DNA of 64,000 nt from UBA8389 sp035719105 (GTDB lineage: Bacteria; Bacteroidota; Bacteroidia; Bacteroidales; UBA1402), in NCBI GenBank assembly GCA_035719105.1, contig DASTGN010000006.1, positions 285,646 through 349,645 on the forward strand. Reading direction: 5' to 3'. The notes under the pieces were generated by a model that saw only the letters and a program-made list of their open reading frames with translations, was not told the DNA's origin and did not search any database. Of this stretch, positions 54,602-62,173 are shown in pieces; the first letter of the stretch is position 1, and each line of letters opens with the position of its first letter. Made by a program: the position numbers and the translations under genes.

Positions 54602-55163
54602 CTGAATTGATGGTGTAAATTACTTGTACGCTAAGGTTGGATAAGTTTTCGAAATTGGAAAAATCTTTGTTGTAGCCTGGCATGAATACCCATGAGAATA
54701 ATAAAAGGTGTCCTTTATGATCTCCTTGCCCGGTGTAGCAAGAGCCTATGTTGGTGATGACTGGTTGCGGATATTCGCTCAGGATGATGGGCTCGGTGGG
54801 GTTGCCGACTTGCCCGTTTCCCTTTCCAGCGTCCTTCCTAACTACTAATTTGATGCCAATTTCCGCTGGAATGTCCGCAGAGGTGATGTCTGCATAAATG
54901 GTGTTTGATTTGTTTCTTTCGGTAATAGAGGAATAATTCAGCCAAACGGAATCGATGGTAGAGGGTTCGAGTACTTTCTTGCCATTTTCCATTTTATAAA
55001 GAGAGAAACTAAGTTGTGTGGATCGTAGGTTTAATTTTGTACTTGGAGGAATCGCCATCTGGATTGGAATTTTTGCTTCGTTTTCCGCATCTTGGGCTTT
55101 TATGTCAGGCATAATGGAAACCAATATCAAAGCTAATAATATGTATTTTGAATGGTTACACAT
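54594..55163 (-). CDS. Pilin-like secreted protein 5
   Basis: A 189-residue exported paralogue and the most divergent of the five. Signal peptide to about PDIKAQ. It has SLYKMENGKKVLEPST in place of the EAG turn, VWLNYSSITERNKSNTIYADI, and the C-terminal NIGSCYTGQGDHKGHLLLFSWVF with final strand VQVIYTINSDE. It is the first gene of the subunit row in transcription order, a place often taken by a tip or initiator subunit (inference). Confidence 0.58.
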   Translation of the reverse strand: MCNHSKYILLALILVSIMPDIKAQDAENEAKIPIQMAIPPSTKLNLRSTQLSFSLYKMENGKKVLEPSTIDSVWLNYSSITERNKSNTIYADITSADIPAEIGIKLVVRKDAGKGNGQVGNPTEPIILSEYPQPVITNIGSCYTGQGDHKGHLLLFSWVFMPGYNKDFSNFENLSNLSVQVIYTINSDE

Positions 55164-55294
55164 GTAAGAGATTCTTGGTTTGTTTTTCTAACGTGCAGAA
55201 TAGACCGCTAAAATAGTAAATAAATCCAGAAAATGTTATTCTAATAAGTCGATTGGGTTAATGACTCAAGAAAAAGTACGTTAAAATGCCTATG

Positions 55295-55325
55295 TTGGAA
55301 TTTTCTAACATTCAACGTATCTTTG
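55295..55325 (+). promoter_or_regulatory. Promoter of the GH95 fucosidase gene
   Basis: TTGG (55295-55298), a 19-base spacer and TATCTTTG (55318-55325) fit the Bacteroidetes -33/-7 pattern, 33 bases before the chosen ATG. This also argues against the earlier in-frame ATG at 55286, which would lie upstream of the promoter. Confidence 0.65.
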
Positions 55326-55357
55326 GTAGCCACAAAAAAACCGCAAAACACCATACC

Positions 55358-57835
55358 ATGAAACGCCTTAAATCATCTCTCATCCTCTTTTTTGCCTGCC
55401 TGGCAACTCTCTCCAACGCTCAACCAAACCTTCGGCTTTGGTATGACAAGCCTGCTGCAGATTGGAATGCTGCTCTACCCATAGGTAATGGTACGCTGGC
55501 TGCCATGATTTTCGGGGGGCCAGCCGTGGAACGGTTGCAACTCAATGAGGGAACCGTTTGGGCAGGTTCACCCAACAACAATTTAAATCCGGAAGCATTG
55601 GCAGCACTGCCAAAAATACGAGAATTGATTTTCGCCAATAAAAATTTGGAAGCCATGAATATGGCCACCGCCAAGATCATCTCACCGACCAATTCCGGCA
55701 TGCCCTACCAATCGATGGGCGATTTGTACCTGAGTTTCCCCGGTCACAATGGATATAAGTCTTACACCCGCGACTTAAACATCAGCAATGCGGTTGCATC
55801 CGTCAAATATACCGTCAAAGGAGTGACTTACACCCGCGAATACTATTCATCGCTTACTGATTCAGTCCTCGTCGTACGTCTAAAGGCCAGTAAACCAAAG
55901 AGTATCACTTGCAACCTCTCCATGAGCACTCCCCATCAAAAATACCGCATTTATGACGATAATGGGATGATGGTTTTGACCGGATTAACAGAGACGCACG
56001 AGCGTTTGGCCGGTAAAGTACGGTTCATAACGCAAGTAAAACCGCTTTTGAAAAACGGTCGTTGTATGGTTAAAGACGGCATCTTGTCCATCGAACAAGC
56101 AGATGAGGCCGTGATTTACATTTCCATGGCCACCAATTTTGTGAACTACAAAGATATTTCCGGTAATGAAGAGGCCAAATGTACCCGAATTCTGAACCGA
56201 GCCTATGGCAAAGATTTTGATAAGCTGAAAGCCAGTCATGTTGCTGCCTATCAAAAGTTATTCAATCGCGTCACATTAGATCTTGGAACGACACCACAGG
56301 CGCTGAAACCTACCGAGCAACGCATTCGTGAATTTGCCAAAAGCAATGATCCAGCGTTGGTGGCCCTCTATTTCCAGTTCGGCCGATACCTCCTCATTTC
56401 ATGTTCGCAACCCGGCGGGCAACCTGCTACGTTGCAGGGACTTTGGAACGAACAGATTTTACCGCCCTGGGATAGCAAGTACACCATTAATATTAATACG
56501 GAAATGAATTACTGGCCTTCTGAAGTGGCCAATTTGACCGAAATGAATGATCCTCTTTTTGCGATGATCAAGGATATTTCCGTTACCGGGCGGGATGCTG
56601 CCCGAACCATGTATGGTGCCCGCGGTTGGGTGACCCACCACAATACCGACATTTGGCGAACCACCGGTGCGGTGGACCGTGCCCACTCCGGCATGTGGCC
56701 CATGGCTGGCGCTTGGTTCTCCAGACATTTGTGGGAACACTATCAATATACTGGCGATAAGGAATTCTTGCAGGCCAATTATCCCATCATGGCCGAAGCA
56801 GCCCGTTTCTTTGTCGACTTTTTAGTGAAAGAACCCAGTCATGGCTGGTTGGTCGTTTGTCCGAGCAGCTCTCCGGAAAACATTCCCAAGGTACCTGGTA
56901 TAAATGCTTCGAACGTTGCCGGTTGCACCATGGACAACCAATTGGTTTTCGACTTGTTCACCAACGTTTTGGCAGCTACCGATGTTTTGAATGGAGGGCT
57001 GAAAGGCCTGTTCAACACTGGTAGCAAGGCCTTTGCCGACACGCTTCGAAACACCTTGGCTCAAATGCCGCCCATGCAAGTGGGTCAATACAGCCAATTG
57101 CAGGAATGGATGCACGATTGGGACGACCCCAAAGATACCCACCGCCATATTTCCCATCTGTTCGGCCTGTATCCCGGCAATCAGATCTCTCCATACCGTA
57201 CTCCCGAACTCTTCGATGCTGCCCGAACTTCCTTGATCTATCGGGGCGACGTATCCACCGGCTGGGCCATGGCTTGGCGCCTTTGCTTCTGGGCTCGATT
57301 GTTAGATGGCAACCACGCCTACAAAATTCTCCAGAACCAACTTGACCTGGTTTCGGCCGAACCTAAGAAAGGCGGTACCTATACCAATATGTTCTGCGCC
57401 CATCCGCCCTTTCAAATCGACGGCAACTTTGGATGCGTGGCCGGTATTTCCGAAATGCTTCTTCAAAGCCAAGACGGTTTTATCTTTGTGCTCCCGGCAC
57501 TTCCCGATGTCTGGAAAAATGGCAGTGTTAAAGGTCTGAAGGCAAGGGGAGGGTTCGAATTCGACATTGTTTGGAAAGCGAACCACGTGGAAACCCTAAA
57601 AATCAAATCAACCCTAGGTGGCATCTGTCGCATTCGTTCTGCTGTCGAACTGACCGGTAAAGGTCTGAAGCCAGCCAAAGGCGACAATCCCAATCCATAC
57701 TACCGCGTGGCAGAAACGCCCAAACCATTGATTTCCGAAAAAGCCAAGCTTAAACCGGTCGTTTTGCCCGAAACCATGCTGTATGATTTGAAAATGGAGC
57801 CAGGAGAAACCATTACCCTGACCCACAAGGACTAA
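55358..57835 (+). CDS. Alpha-L-fucosidase, GH95
   Basis: An 825-residue secreted glycosidase. Signal peptide MKRLKSSLILFFACLATLSNA from the start at 55358. The N-terminal beta domain opens with LRLWYDKPAADWNAALPIGNGTLAAMIFGG, a GH95 hallmark. The (alpha/alpha)6 barrel has NINTEMNYWPSEVANLTEMN and QEWMHDWDDPKDTHRHISHLFGLYPG, with the general-acid Glu in QEW. It releases fucose (or L-galactose in some members) from plant or host glycans, feeding the fucose genes at 25-31 kb. Confidence 0.93.
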   Translation: MKRLKSSLILFFACLATLSNAQPNLRLWYDKPAADWNAALPIGNGTLAAMIFGGPAVERLQLNEGTVWAGSPNNNLNPEALAALPKIRELIFANKNLEAMNMATAKIISPTNSGMPYQSMGDLYLSFPGHNGYKSYTRDLNISNAVASVKYTVKGVTYTREYYSSLTDSVLVVRLKASKPKSITCNLSMSTPHQKYRIYDDNGMMVLTGLTETHERLAGKVRFITQVKPLLKNGRCMVKDGILSIEQADEAVIYISMATNFVNYKDISGNEEAKCTRILNRAYGKDFDKLKASHVAAYQKLFNRVTLDLGTTPQALKPTEQRIREFAKSNDPALVALYFQFGRYLLISCSQPGGQPATLQGLWNEQILPPWDSKYTININTEMNYWPSEVANLTEMNDPLFAMIKDISVTGRDAARTMYGARGWVTHHNTDIWRTTGAVDRAHSGMWPMAGAWFSRHLWEHYQYTGDKEFLQANYPIMAEAARFFVDFLVKEPSHGWLVVCPSSSPENIPKVPGINASNVAGCTMDNQLVFDLFTNVLAATDVLNGGLKGLFNTGSKAFADTLRNTLAQMPPMQVGQYSQLQEWMHDWDDPKDTHRHISHLFGLYPGNQISPYRTPELFDAARTSLIYRGDVSTGWAMAWRLCFWARLLDGNHAYKILQNQLDLVSAEPKKGGTYTNMFCAHPPFQIDGNFGCVAGISEMLLQSQDGFIFVLPALPDVWKNGSVKGLKARGGFEFDIVWKANHVETLKIKSTLGGICRIRSAVELTGKGLKPAKGDNPNPYYRVAETPKPLISEKAKLKPVVLPETMLYDLKMEPGETITLTHKD

Positions 57836-57890
57836 CGCCATACGAATTGGTTGCCTCCACAAATCATTGGAAACTATTCGCAAAAGAAAG

Positions 57891-57924
57891 CCTGAAGATG
57901 CAACTTGCATCCTCAGGTTTTTTT
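57891..57924 (+). terminator. Rho-independent terminator after the fucosidase gene
   Basis: CCTGAAGATGCA pairs with TGCATCCTCAGG with one A/C mismatch, around an ACT loop and followed by seven Ts. Confidence 0.85.
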
Positions 57925-57936
57925 ATAATTTGAGTA

Positions 57937-58245
57937 CTATGCCTCAACGCTGAATTTAAGGTGTTTTCCAAAACCTTCTCGAATAATTCGCATTAGTGTT
58001 GATAACCGAATATCGGAGGCGTTGTTTTCGACTCTAGAAATGTAGGTTTTGGTTGTTCCACATTTTTTTGCAAGTTGTTCTTGGGTCAAACCATTTTCTT
58101 TTCTTAATTCCTGTATGAACACTCCAATCTTGAACGTTTCAAACTCCTCCTCAAACGACTCTCTGGTTGCAGTGCCCCGAACACCATATTGATTATCAAG
58201 ATGATCTTCGAAAGAGGTCAACAGACTATTCTTGCTTTTTTTCAT
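57937..58245 (-). CDS. XRE-family antitoxin
   Basis: A 102-residue protein. The second half is a Cro/C1-type helix-turn-helix (FIQELRKENGLTQEQLAKKCGTTKTYISRVENNASDIRLSTLMRI). The N-terminal part is charged. The start at 58245 is preferred to an upstream one because it leaves a 20-base overlap with the toxin gene, as in other toxin-first modules. It would neutralise the neighbouring RelE/HigB-like toxin and repress the pair. Confidence 0.82.
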   Translation of the reverse strand: MKKSKNSLLTSFEDHLDNQYGVRGTATRESFEEEFETFKIGVFIQELRKENGLTQEQLAKKCGTTKTYISRVENNASDIRLSTLMRIIREGFGKHLKFSVEA

Positions 58246-58579
58246 TGAAGTATTCGTTTTTAATTTTTTCTGCACGTTCAATTTCCCTGATCGAAGTTCG
58301 CTGCGATTTTTTCCGAAAACCATTTATAATTATGATCATTCTTTCATTATCGAAAAAGCAAAATACCCTATAAATATCTGTTCCGACCTCTACTCGTATC
58401 TCATAAAGACTCTTTGAATTCTGAATGTGCTTAATGAATTTACTCGGAACTCGTTCTATCGTTGCTATCAGTTTAAGCGTCCAGTTAAATTTCAATTTAG
58501 CTTCTGCATTTAAACTTTGGAAGAAATCCAAATAGTAATTCTTGTAATAATAGATGTGTCTAATGTATTCTTCTTTCAT
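58226..58579 (-). CDS. RelE/HigB-like (Gp49 family) toxin
   Basis: A 117-residue protein from the ATG at 58579. It fits the phage-derived Gp49/HigB-2 toxin group: LKLIATIERVPSKFIKHIQNSKSLYEIRVEVGTDIYRVFCFFDNERMIIIINGFRKKSQRT, followed by the Glu/Lys-rich IREIERAEKIKNEYF helix. These are ribosome-dependent mRNA interferases. It is transcribed ahead of its antitoxin and lies just upstream of the recombinase, in the opposite direction. Confidence 0.85.
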   Translation of the reverse strand: MKEEYIRHIYYYKNYYLDFFQSLNAEAKLKFNWTLKLIATIERVPSKFIKHIQNSKSLYEIRVEVGTDIYRVFCFFDNERMIIIINGFRKKSQRTSIREIERAEKIKNEYFNEKKQE

Positions 58580-58808
58580 TGGCAAAGTTAGCGGATTAGG
58601 TAACAATATCAAATTATTTAACCACAAAAAACTGAAAGTTCTTCATCGAGTCAAAAGTAAATAAAATATTAATAAATAAAATACAAAATATAAAATAATT
58701 TGCGATATTTGCACTATTGAGTAATGTATGAATTTATATAATACCATGTGGTAAACTGATAAATTATTCGTCTATTACTCGTTTTACGTTTTATAATCGC
58801 AAGCAATT

Positions 58809-60647
58809 ATGCAAATACACATTTCTAAAATCACCCACCGAGATACACAACGCCTCTTGGTGGCCATACCTTATACCAATCATAACATCCAACAAATCAG
58901 ACAAATTCAAGGGGCGACATTCAGTCGAACCTTAAATTCATGGCACATTCCCTTCACCAAAACGGCCTATACCAAACTCGCTTCTCTTTTTCCCTTCGAT
59001 GAGTTCATTAAAACCGACTCTATCCAACCCGATGACGAAATCTCATCACCACCTTCTGACTCTGTCCAAATTTCAAAACCAAATCCAATTTCGGTTCCAG
59101 AATCCAATCCAATTCAGGTACCAAATCCAATTTCGGTTCAAAATCCAATTCCGAAACCAATTCCGGTTCAAAATCCAAATTCTGTTCCTAAACCCGTTTC
59201 GTCAGAACAGGATATAATTTCTGCTTATGATAAAACATTGAATCCGGTGGAGCATCCCGAGCCCCCAATCCCCGCCTTTTTGCCCATACCCACTTTTCGC
59301 AATTCAATCACCCTTGAGATTGCCGCCCGTCGCCTCATTCTCCGTATGCCCAAAAACGACACCGATGTCCAGTTCATCCTGACTTTCCGTTATGCTGTTT
59401 GGAATGCCGGCATAAGAGCCTGGATCATACCCCATTACAAAAGCAACCTGGACATCATCATCAACTATTTCGGCAGTCGTCTCTCTTCAGTTATTCAACA
59501 ACCAACGTACGACTTTACCGATAACTCCGGCAAACGCACCCTTCAAAAGGAAACCCTCCTAGTCATCAAAACCCGCAACAACCGCCTCCACGTTCTGTTC
59601 ACCTACAACGAACTCCTCACCGCTACCCTCAAAACCATTCCCTACACTCGCTGGGATTCCAAAAACAAATGGTGGTCCACCCCCTACAGCGAAGGCATCA
59701 AACTCCAAATCAAAACTGCCGCCCTTGCTCAGAACCTTGATTTCCAATACGAAGAAGAAGCCTCGGACGAAACCAAAGCCACCCGCATCACCCCCTACGA
59801 CATCCCCAATTACCGCACCTGCCCCGACAGCTTCATCGAGAAACTCCAGGAAATGCGCTACAGTCCCCACACCATCCAAACCTACTGCAGCCTCTTCGAA
59901 GAATTCATCAACTTCTACCACCGCTTCGACATCTCGAGGATCGACGAACACCAAATCATCGCCTTCCTCCGCCACCTCGTGACCGAACGCAAAGTCTCCA
60001 TCAGCTATCAAAACCAATCCATCAACGCCATAAAATTTTACTACGAACGCGTCCTTGGCAGCCAACGCAAAATCTACCTCGTAGACCGCCCCCGCACCGA
60101 AAAAACCCTGCCCATCGTCCTTAGCCCCGAAGAAGTCCAACTCATCCTCACCGCCCCAACCAACCTCAAACACCGCGCCATCCTGACCACCATCTACTCC
60201 GCCGGCCTCCGCGTCAGCGAAGCCATCGCCCTGAAAAAGACCGACATCGATTCCAAACGCATGCAAATCCGCGTTCAACAAGCCAAAGGCAAAAAAGACC
60301 GCTACACCTTACTTTCCCCCAAAACCCTCGACCTCCTCCGCCGCTATGTCCTCCAATACAAACCCAAAGAATACCTCTTCGAAGGCCCCCAAGCCCAACC
60401 CTATTCCGACCGCAGCATCCAATCCATCCTCAAAACCGCCCTCCAAACCGCCGACATCCAAAAACGCGTAACCGTCCACACCCTCCGCCACAGCTTCGCC
60501 ACCCACCTCCTCGAGAACGGCACAGACCTCCGCTACATCCAATCCCTCCTCGGCCACGAAAGCTCCCGGACAACCGAAATCTACACCCATATCACCACCA
60601 AAGGCTTCGACCAAATCAAAAGCCCCCTCGACAATCTAAACATCTAA
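58809..60647 (+). CDS. Tyrosine recombinase with triple N-terminal repeat
   Basis: A 612-residue site-specific recombinase. Three degenerate repeats (about 15-61, 175-221, 259-305) share R-L-x-V, a hydrophobic helix, W-x(5,6)-W and I-P-Y/F-T. A Pro/Asn/Gln-rich linker (87-130) separates the first two. A SAM-like core-binding domain (341-425) precedes the catalytic domain with Arg468 (AGLRVSE), Lys in QAKGKKDR (493-496), His557-x-x-Arg560 (HTLRHSF), His583 and nucleophile Tyr592 (EIYTHIT). The end KSPLDNL recalls IntI, but the extra domain specific to IntI is absent. The integron-like array follows in the same orientation. Confidence 0.9.
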   Translation: MQIHISKITHRDTQRLLVAIPYTNHNIQQIRQIQGATFSRTLNSWHIPFTKTAYTKLASLFPFDEFIKTDSIQPDDEISSPPSDSVQISKPNPISVPESNPIQVPNPISVQNPIPKPIPVQNPNSVPKPVSSEQDIISAYDKTLNPVEHPEPPIPAFLPIPTFRNSITLEIAARRLILRMPKNDTDVQFILTFRYAVWNAGIRAWIIPHYKSNLDIIINYFGSRLSSVIQQPTYDFTDNSGKRTLQKETLLVIKTRNNRLHVLFTYNELLTATLKTIPYTRWDSKNKWWSTPYSEGIKLQIKTAALAQNLDFQYEEEASDETKATRITPYDIPNYRTCPDSFIEKLQEMRYSPHTIQTYCSLFEEFINFYHRFDISRIDEHQIIAFLRHLVTERKVSISYQNQSINAIKFYYERVLGSQRKIYLVDRPRTEKTLPIVLSPEEVQLILTAPTNLKHRAILTTIYSAGLRVSEAIALKKTDIDSKRMQIRVQQAKGKKDRYTLLSPKTLDLLRRYVLQYKPKEYLFEGPQAQPYSDRSIQSILKTALQTADIQKRVTVHTLRHSFATHLLENGTDLRYIQSLLGHESSRTTEIYTHITTKGFDQIKSPLDNLNI

Positions 60648-60696
60648 CCGATTGAACACCAATGAAATGTTTTTAAAATTACCCCAACATCAATTT

Positions 60697-60706
60697 GTTA
60701 GCGCCC
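60697..60706 (+). other. Candidate attI-like cassette array start (GTTAGCGCCC)
   Basis: Fifty bases after the recombinase stop, GTTAG followed by CCCCAATCT resembles the openings of the downstream cassettes (GTTAG, then a few bases, then CCAAT or CAATT). It is the first such sequence after the recombinase. A complementary site at the far end of this first cassette was not found intact, so the assignment is tentative. Confidence 0.4.
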
Positions 60707-60797
60707 CAATCTGAACATTTGCCAAAAAACGATAACTATTTTTATACAAGTGACTAAAAAAATGTAAAGAAAATCAATCATCATTAAGAATTAATGC

Positions 60798-60805
60798 TAC
60801 ATTTG
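60798..60805 (+). promoter_or_regulatory. TACATTTG box in the recombinase-array gap
   Basis: Perfect -7 match in the ~285-base stretch before the first small ORF. It points into the array and could be a cassette promoter. No TTTG was seen at the proper upstream distance. Confidence 0.4.
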
Positions 60806-60932
60806 CCTGTACGTCATCAACCATGAAAAACAACAATTCTTTTCGATAAGTTTATGATTTAATGACTGTAAAGTCTGAAGTTCGAACCAGAGCTGTTGCT
60901 AATTTTAATGAATGCTATTAAGTTGGAAATGA

Positions 60933-61079
60933 ATGTATTTCATTGTCCAAAGCGGTGCGTTTGTAAGTATGACAAAAGGTGAGGTCGGCGACATTTTTGT
61001 GACTGACCAGCATTGCTATCTAATATACAAGACATCCAAGTATCGACTGATTGTAATTTCCTCAACGATTTATGATTAG
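60933..61079 (+). CDS. Possible 48-residue small protein
   Basis: An open reading frame from ATG 60933 to TAG 61077-61079 encodes MYFIVQSGAFVSMTKGEVGD followed by 28 more residues. A purine-rich GGAAATG precedes the start. No family is recognised, and it may be a chance frame. It fills the gap between recombinase and toxin gene, where small cassette genes are expected. Confidence 0.25.
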   Translation: MYFIVQSGAFVSMTKGEVGDIFVTDQHCYLIYKTSKYRLIVISSTIYD

Positions 61080-61099
61080 AAAAAAACACCCTCCAAAAG

Positions 61100-61130
61100 T
61101 TCCCAAAATGGGAAATGATGATTAACTTTG
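61100..61130 (+). promoter_or_regulatory. higBA promoter with inverted-repeat operator
   Basis: TAACTTTG (61123-61130) lies 16 bases before higB. The palindrome TTCCC-AAAAT-GGGAA (61100-61114) covers the expected -33 region, a natural site for autoregulation by the HigA helix-turn-helix. Confidence 0.6.
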
Positions 61131-61146
61131 TCGCAGAATCGAATAA

Positions 61147-61443
61147 ATGGAAAGAATATTTGCAAAAAGTACACTTCGCAGTTATTGGGAGATACATGCC
61201 GAAACCGAGCAATATTTGAAAACATGGTACGATACTGCCATGAGCTCAGATTGGAAAAGTCCCAATGATGTAAAGCAGACCTATGCAAATGCGAGCATCT
61301 TAAAGGATAGTCGGATTGTTTTCAATATAAAGGGAAACTCTTATAGATTGGTGGCAAAGTTCAATTTTGAAAAACAGTGGATATTCATTCGATTTATTGG
61401 CACACATGCTGAGTATGATAGGATAAACGCAGATACAATTTAA
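61147..61443 (+). CDS. higB: HigB-type mRNA interferase toxin
   Basis: A 98-residue toxin of the HigB family (RelE fold). Characteristic stretches are MERIFAKSTLRSYWEIHAETEQYLKTWYD, DWKSPNDVKQTYANASIL, RIVFNIKGNSYRLVAKFNFEKQWIFIRFIGTHAEYDRI. It is a ribosome-associated RNase in related systems. It starts 17 bases after its -7 box and is followed after 11 bases by the antitoxin gene. It lies at the recombinase-proximal end of the cassette array, as toxin-antitoxin pairs often do in chromosomal integrons. Confidence 0.93.
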   Translation: MERIFAKSTLRSYWEIHAETEQYLKTWYDTAMSSDWKSPNDVKQTYANASILKDSRIVFNIKGNSYRLVAKFNFEKQWIFIRFIGTHAEYDRINADTI

Positions 61444-61454
61444 ATGACAAAGCA

Positions 61455-61820
61455 ATGAACATCAAATTATTAAAAACAGAGGAAGATTATCTGCAAGCAT
61501 TAGAGCGTCTTGCCGATTTGTTTGATGCCAAGATTGGCACATCCGAAAGTGATGAGGCTGATGTGCTTGCAATGTTGGTAGATGAATATGAAAAGAAGCA
61601 TTATCCAATTGAATCTCCTGACCCCATTGAAGCGATAAAGATTCGGATGGAAGAGATGCACCTACGTCAGAAAGACATAGCCGAAGATCTTGGCGGTAAA
61701 AATAGGGCTTCTGAAGTCCTTGGTAAAAAACGTAAGTTGACAGTGGAAATGATTCGCAACCTGACATCACGTTTGAGTTTGTCACCCAATGTATTGATAA
61801 GCGATTATAAACTAACATGA
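61455..61820 (+). CDS. higA: HigA-type antitoxin
   Basis: A 121-residue antitoxin of the larger HigA (COG5499-like) group. The N-terminal helical part has YLQALERLADLFDAKIGTSESDEADVLAMLVDEYEKKHYPI. The C-terminal helix-turn-helix is RMEEMHLRQKDIAEDLGGKNRASEVLGKKRKLTVEMIRNL. It neutralises HigB and should bind the palindrome upstream of higB. Confidence 0.92.
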   Translation: MNIKLLKTEEDYLQALERLADLFDAKIGTSESDEADVLAMLVDEYEKKHYPIESPDPIEAIKIRMEEMHLRQKDIAEDLGGKNRASEVLGKKRKLTVEMIRNLTSRLSLSPNVLISDYKLT

Positions 61821-62131
61821 TAGTTGTGAATATCTAAATAGATGCTGATCAATGGAAACAATACCTGTTTTTTTCGAGAACATCGACCGTTCTGCATTAG
61901 TAATCATACCAAAGTAACCGTTTCGCAATTGGTTTCTCACGCCCTATTTATCTGTTAGGAAAATAAAGGATGAATTATTAAATAACAACCTAATGCATAC
62001 TATCAACCACACCCCAACAATCAATCCCACTTATTCGATTACACAACAGCAATCTGCGATTGCTTATCGAATTGCGCTTCCTATAAAATCCAAATAATCG
62101 CAACTCCTAACACCATCTCTATTACACGGGT
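61821..62131 (+). other. Gene-less stretch with a short cassette (61955-62132)
   Basis: No supportable gene lies between higA and the next cassette start. GTTAGGA at 61954-61960 is matched by TCCTAAC at 62105-62111, which would delimit a 178-bp cassette without protein. Inside it TTCGAT/ATCGAA and AGCAATC/GATTGCT (about 62035-62072) form a two-part hairpin. A GTTTCGCAATTGG at 61919-61932 resembles the conserved loop of the attC-like sites and may mark a decayed one. Confidence 0.45.
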
Positions 62132-62138
62132 GTTAGCA
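62105..62138 (+). repeat. Short attC-like site (degenerate)
   Basis: CTAACACC (62107-62114) pairs perfectly with GGTGTTAG (62129-62136) around a 14-base loop. It has the outer boxes of the longer sites but lacks the inner stem. Its right box GTTAGCACCA (62132-62141) opens the membrane-protein cassette. Confidence 0.6.
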
Positions 62139-62173
62139 CCAATTTTAGAAGCGCACTACCAAATATTTTTGCA

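Noticed and set aside
59070..59215. Tandem repeat in the recombinase gene as a possible CRISPR or VNTR
   Set aside because: It is a degenerate in-frame repeat encoding a Pro-Asn-Pro-Ile-type linker, with no spacers and no unit identity.
59559..60281. A 240-residue open frame antisense to the recombinase
   Set aside because: It is rich in Gly, Val, Asp, Phe and Glu with no recognisable motif, and arises from the C-rich codon bias of the real gene on the other strand.
58809..60647. Calling the recombinase IntI
   Set aside because: The C-terminus is IntI-like (HTLRHSFATHLL, SPLD), but the added segment between the Lys patch and HxxR that defines integron integrases is missing, and the N-terminal repeats are foreign to IntI.
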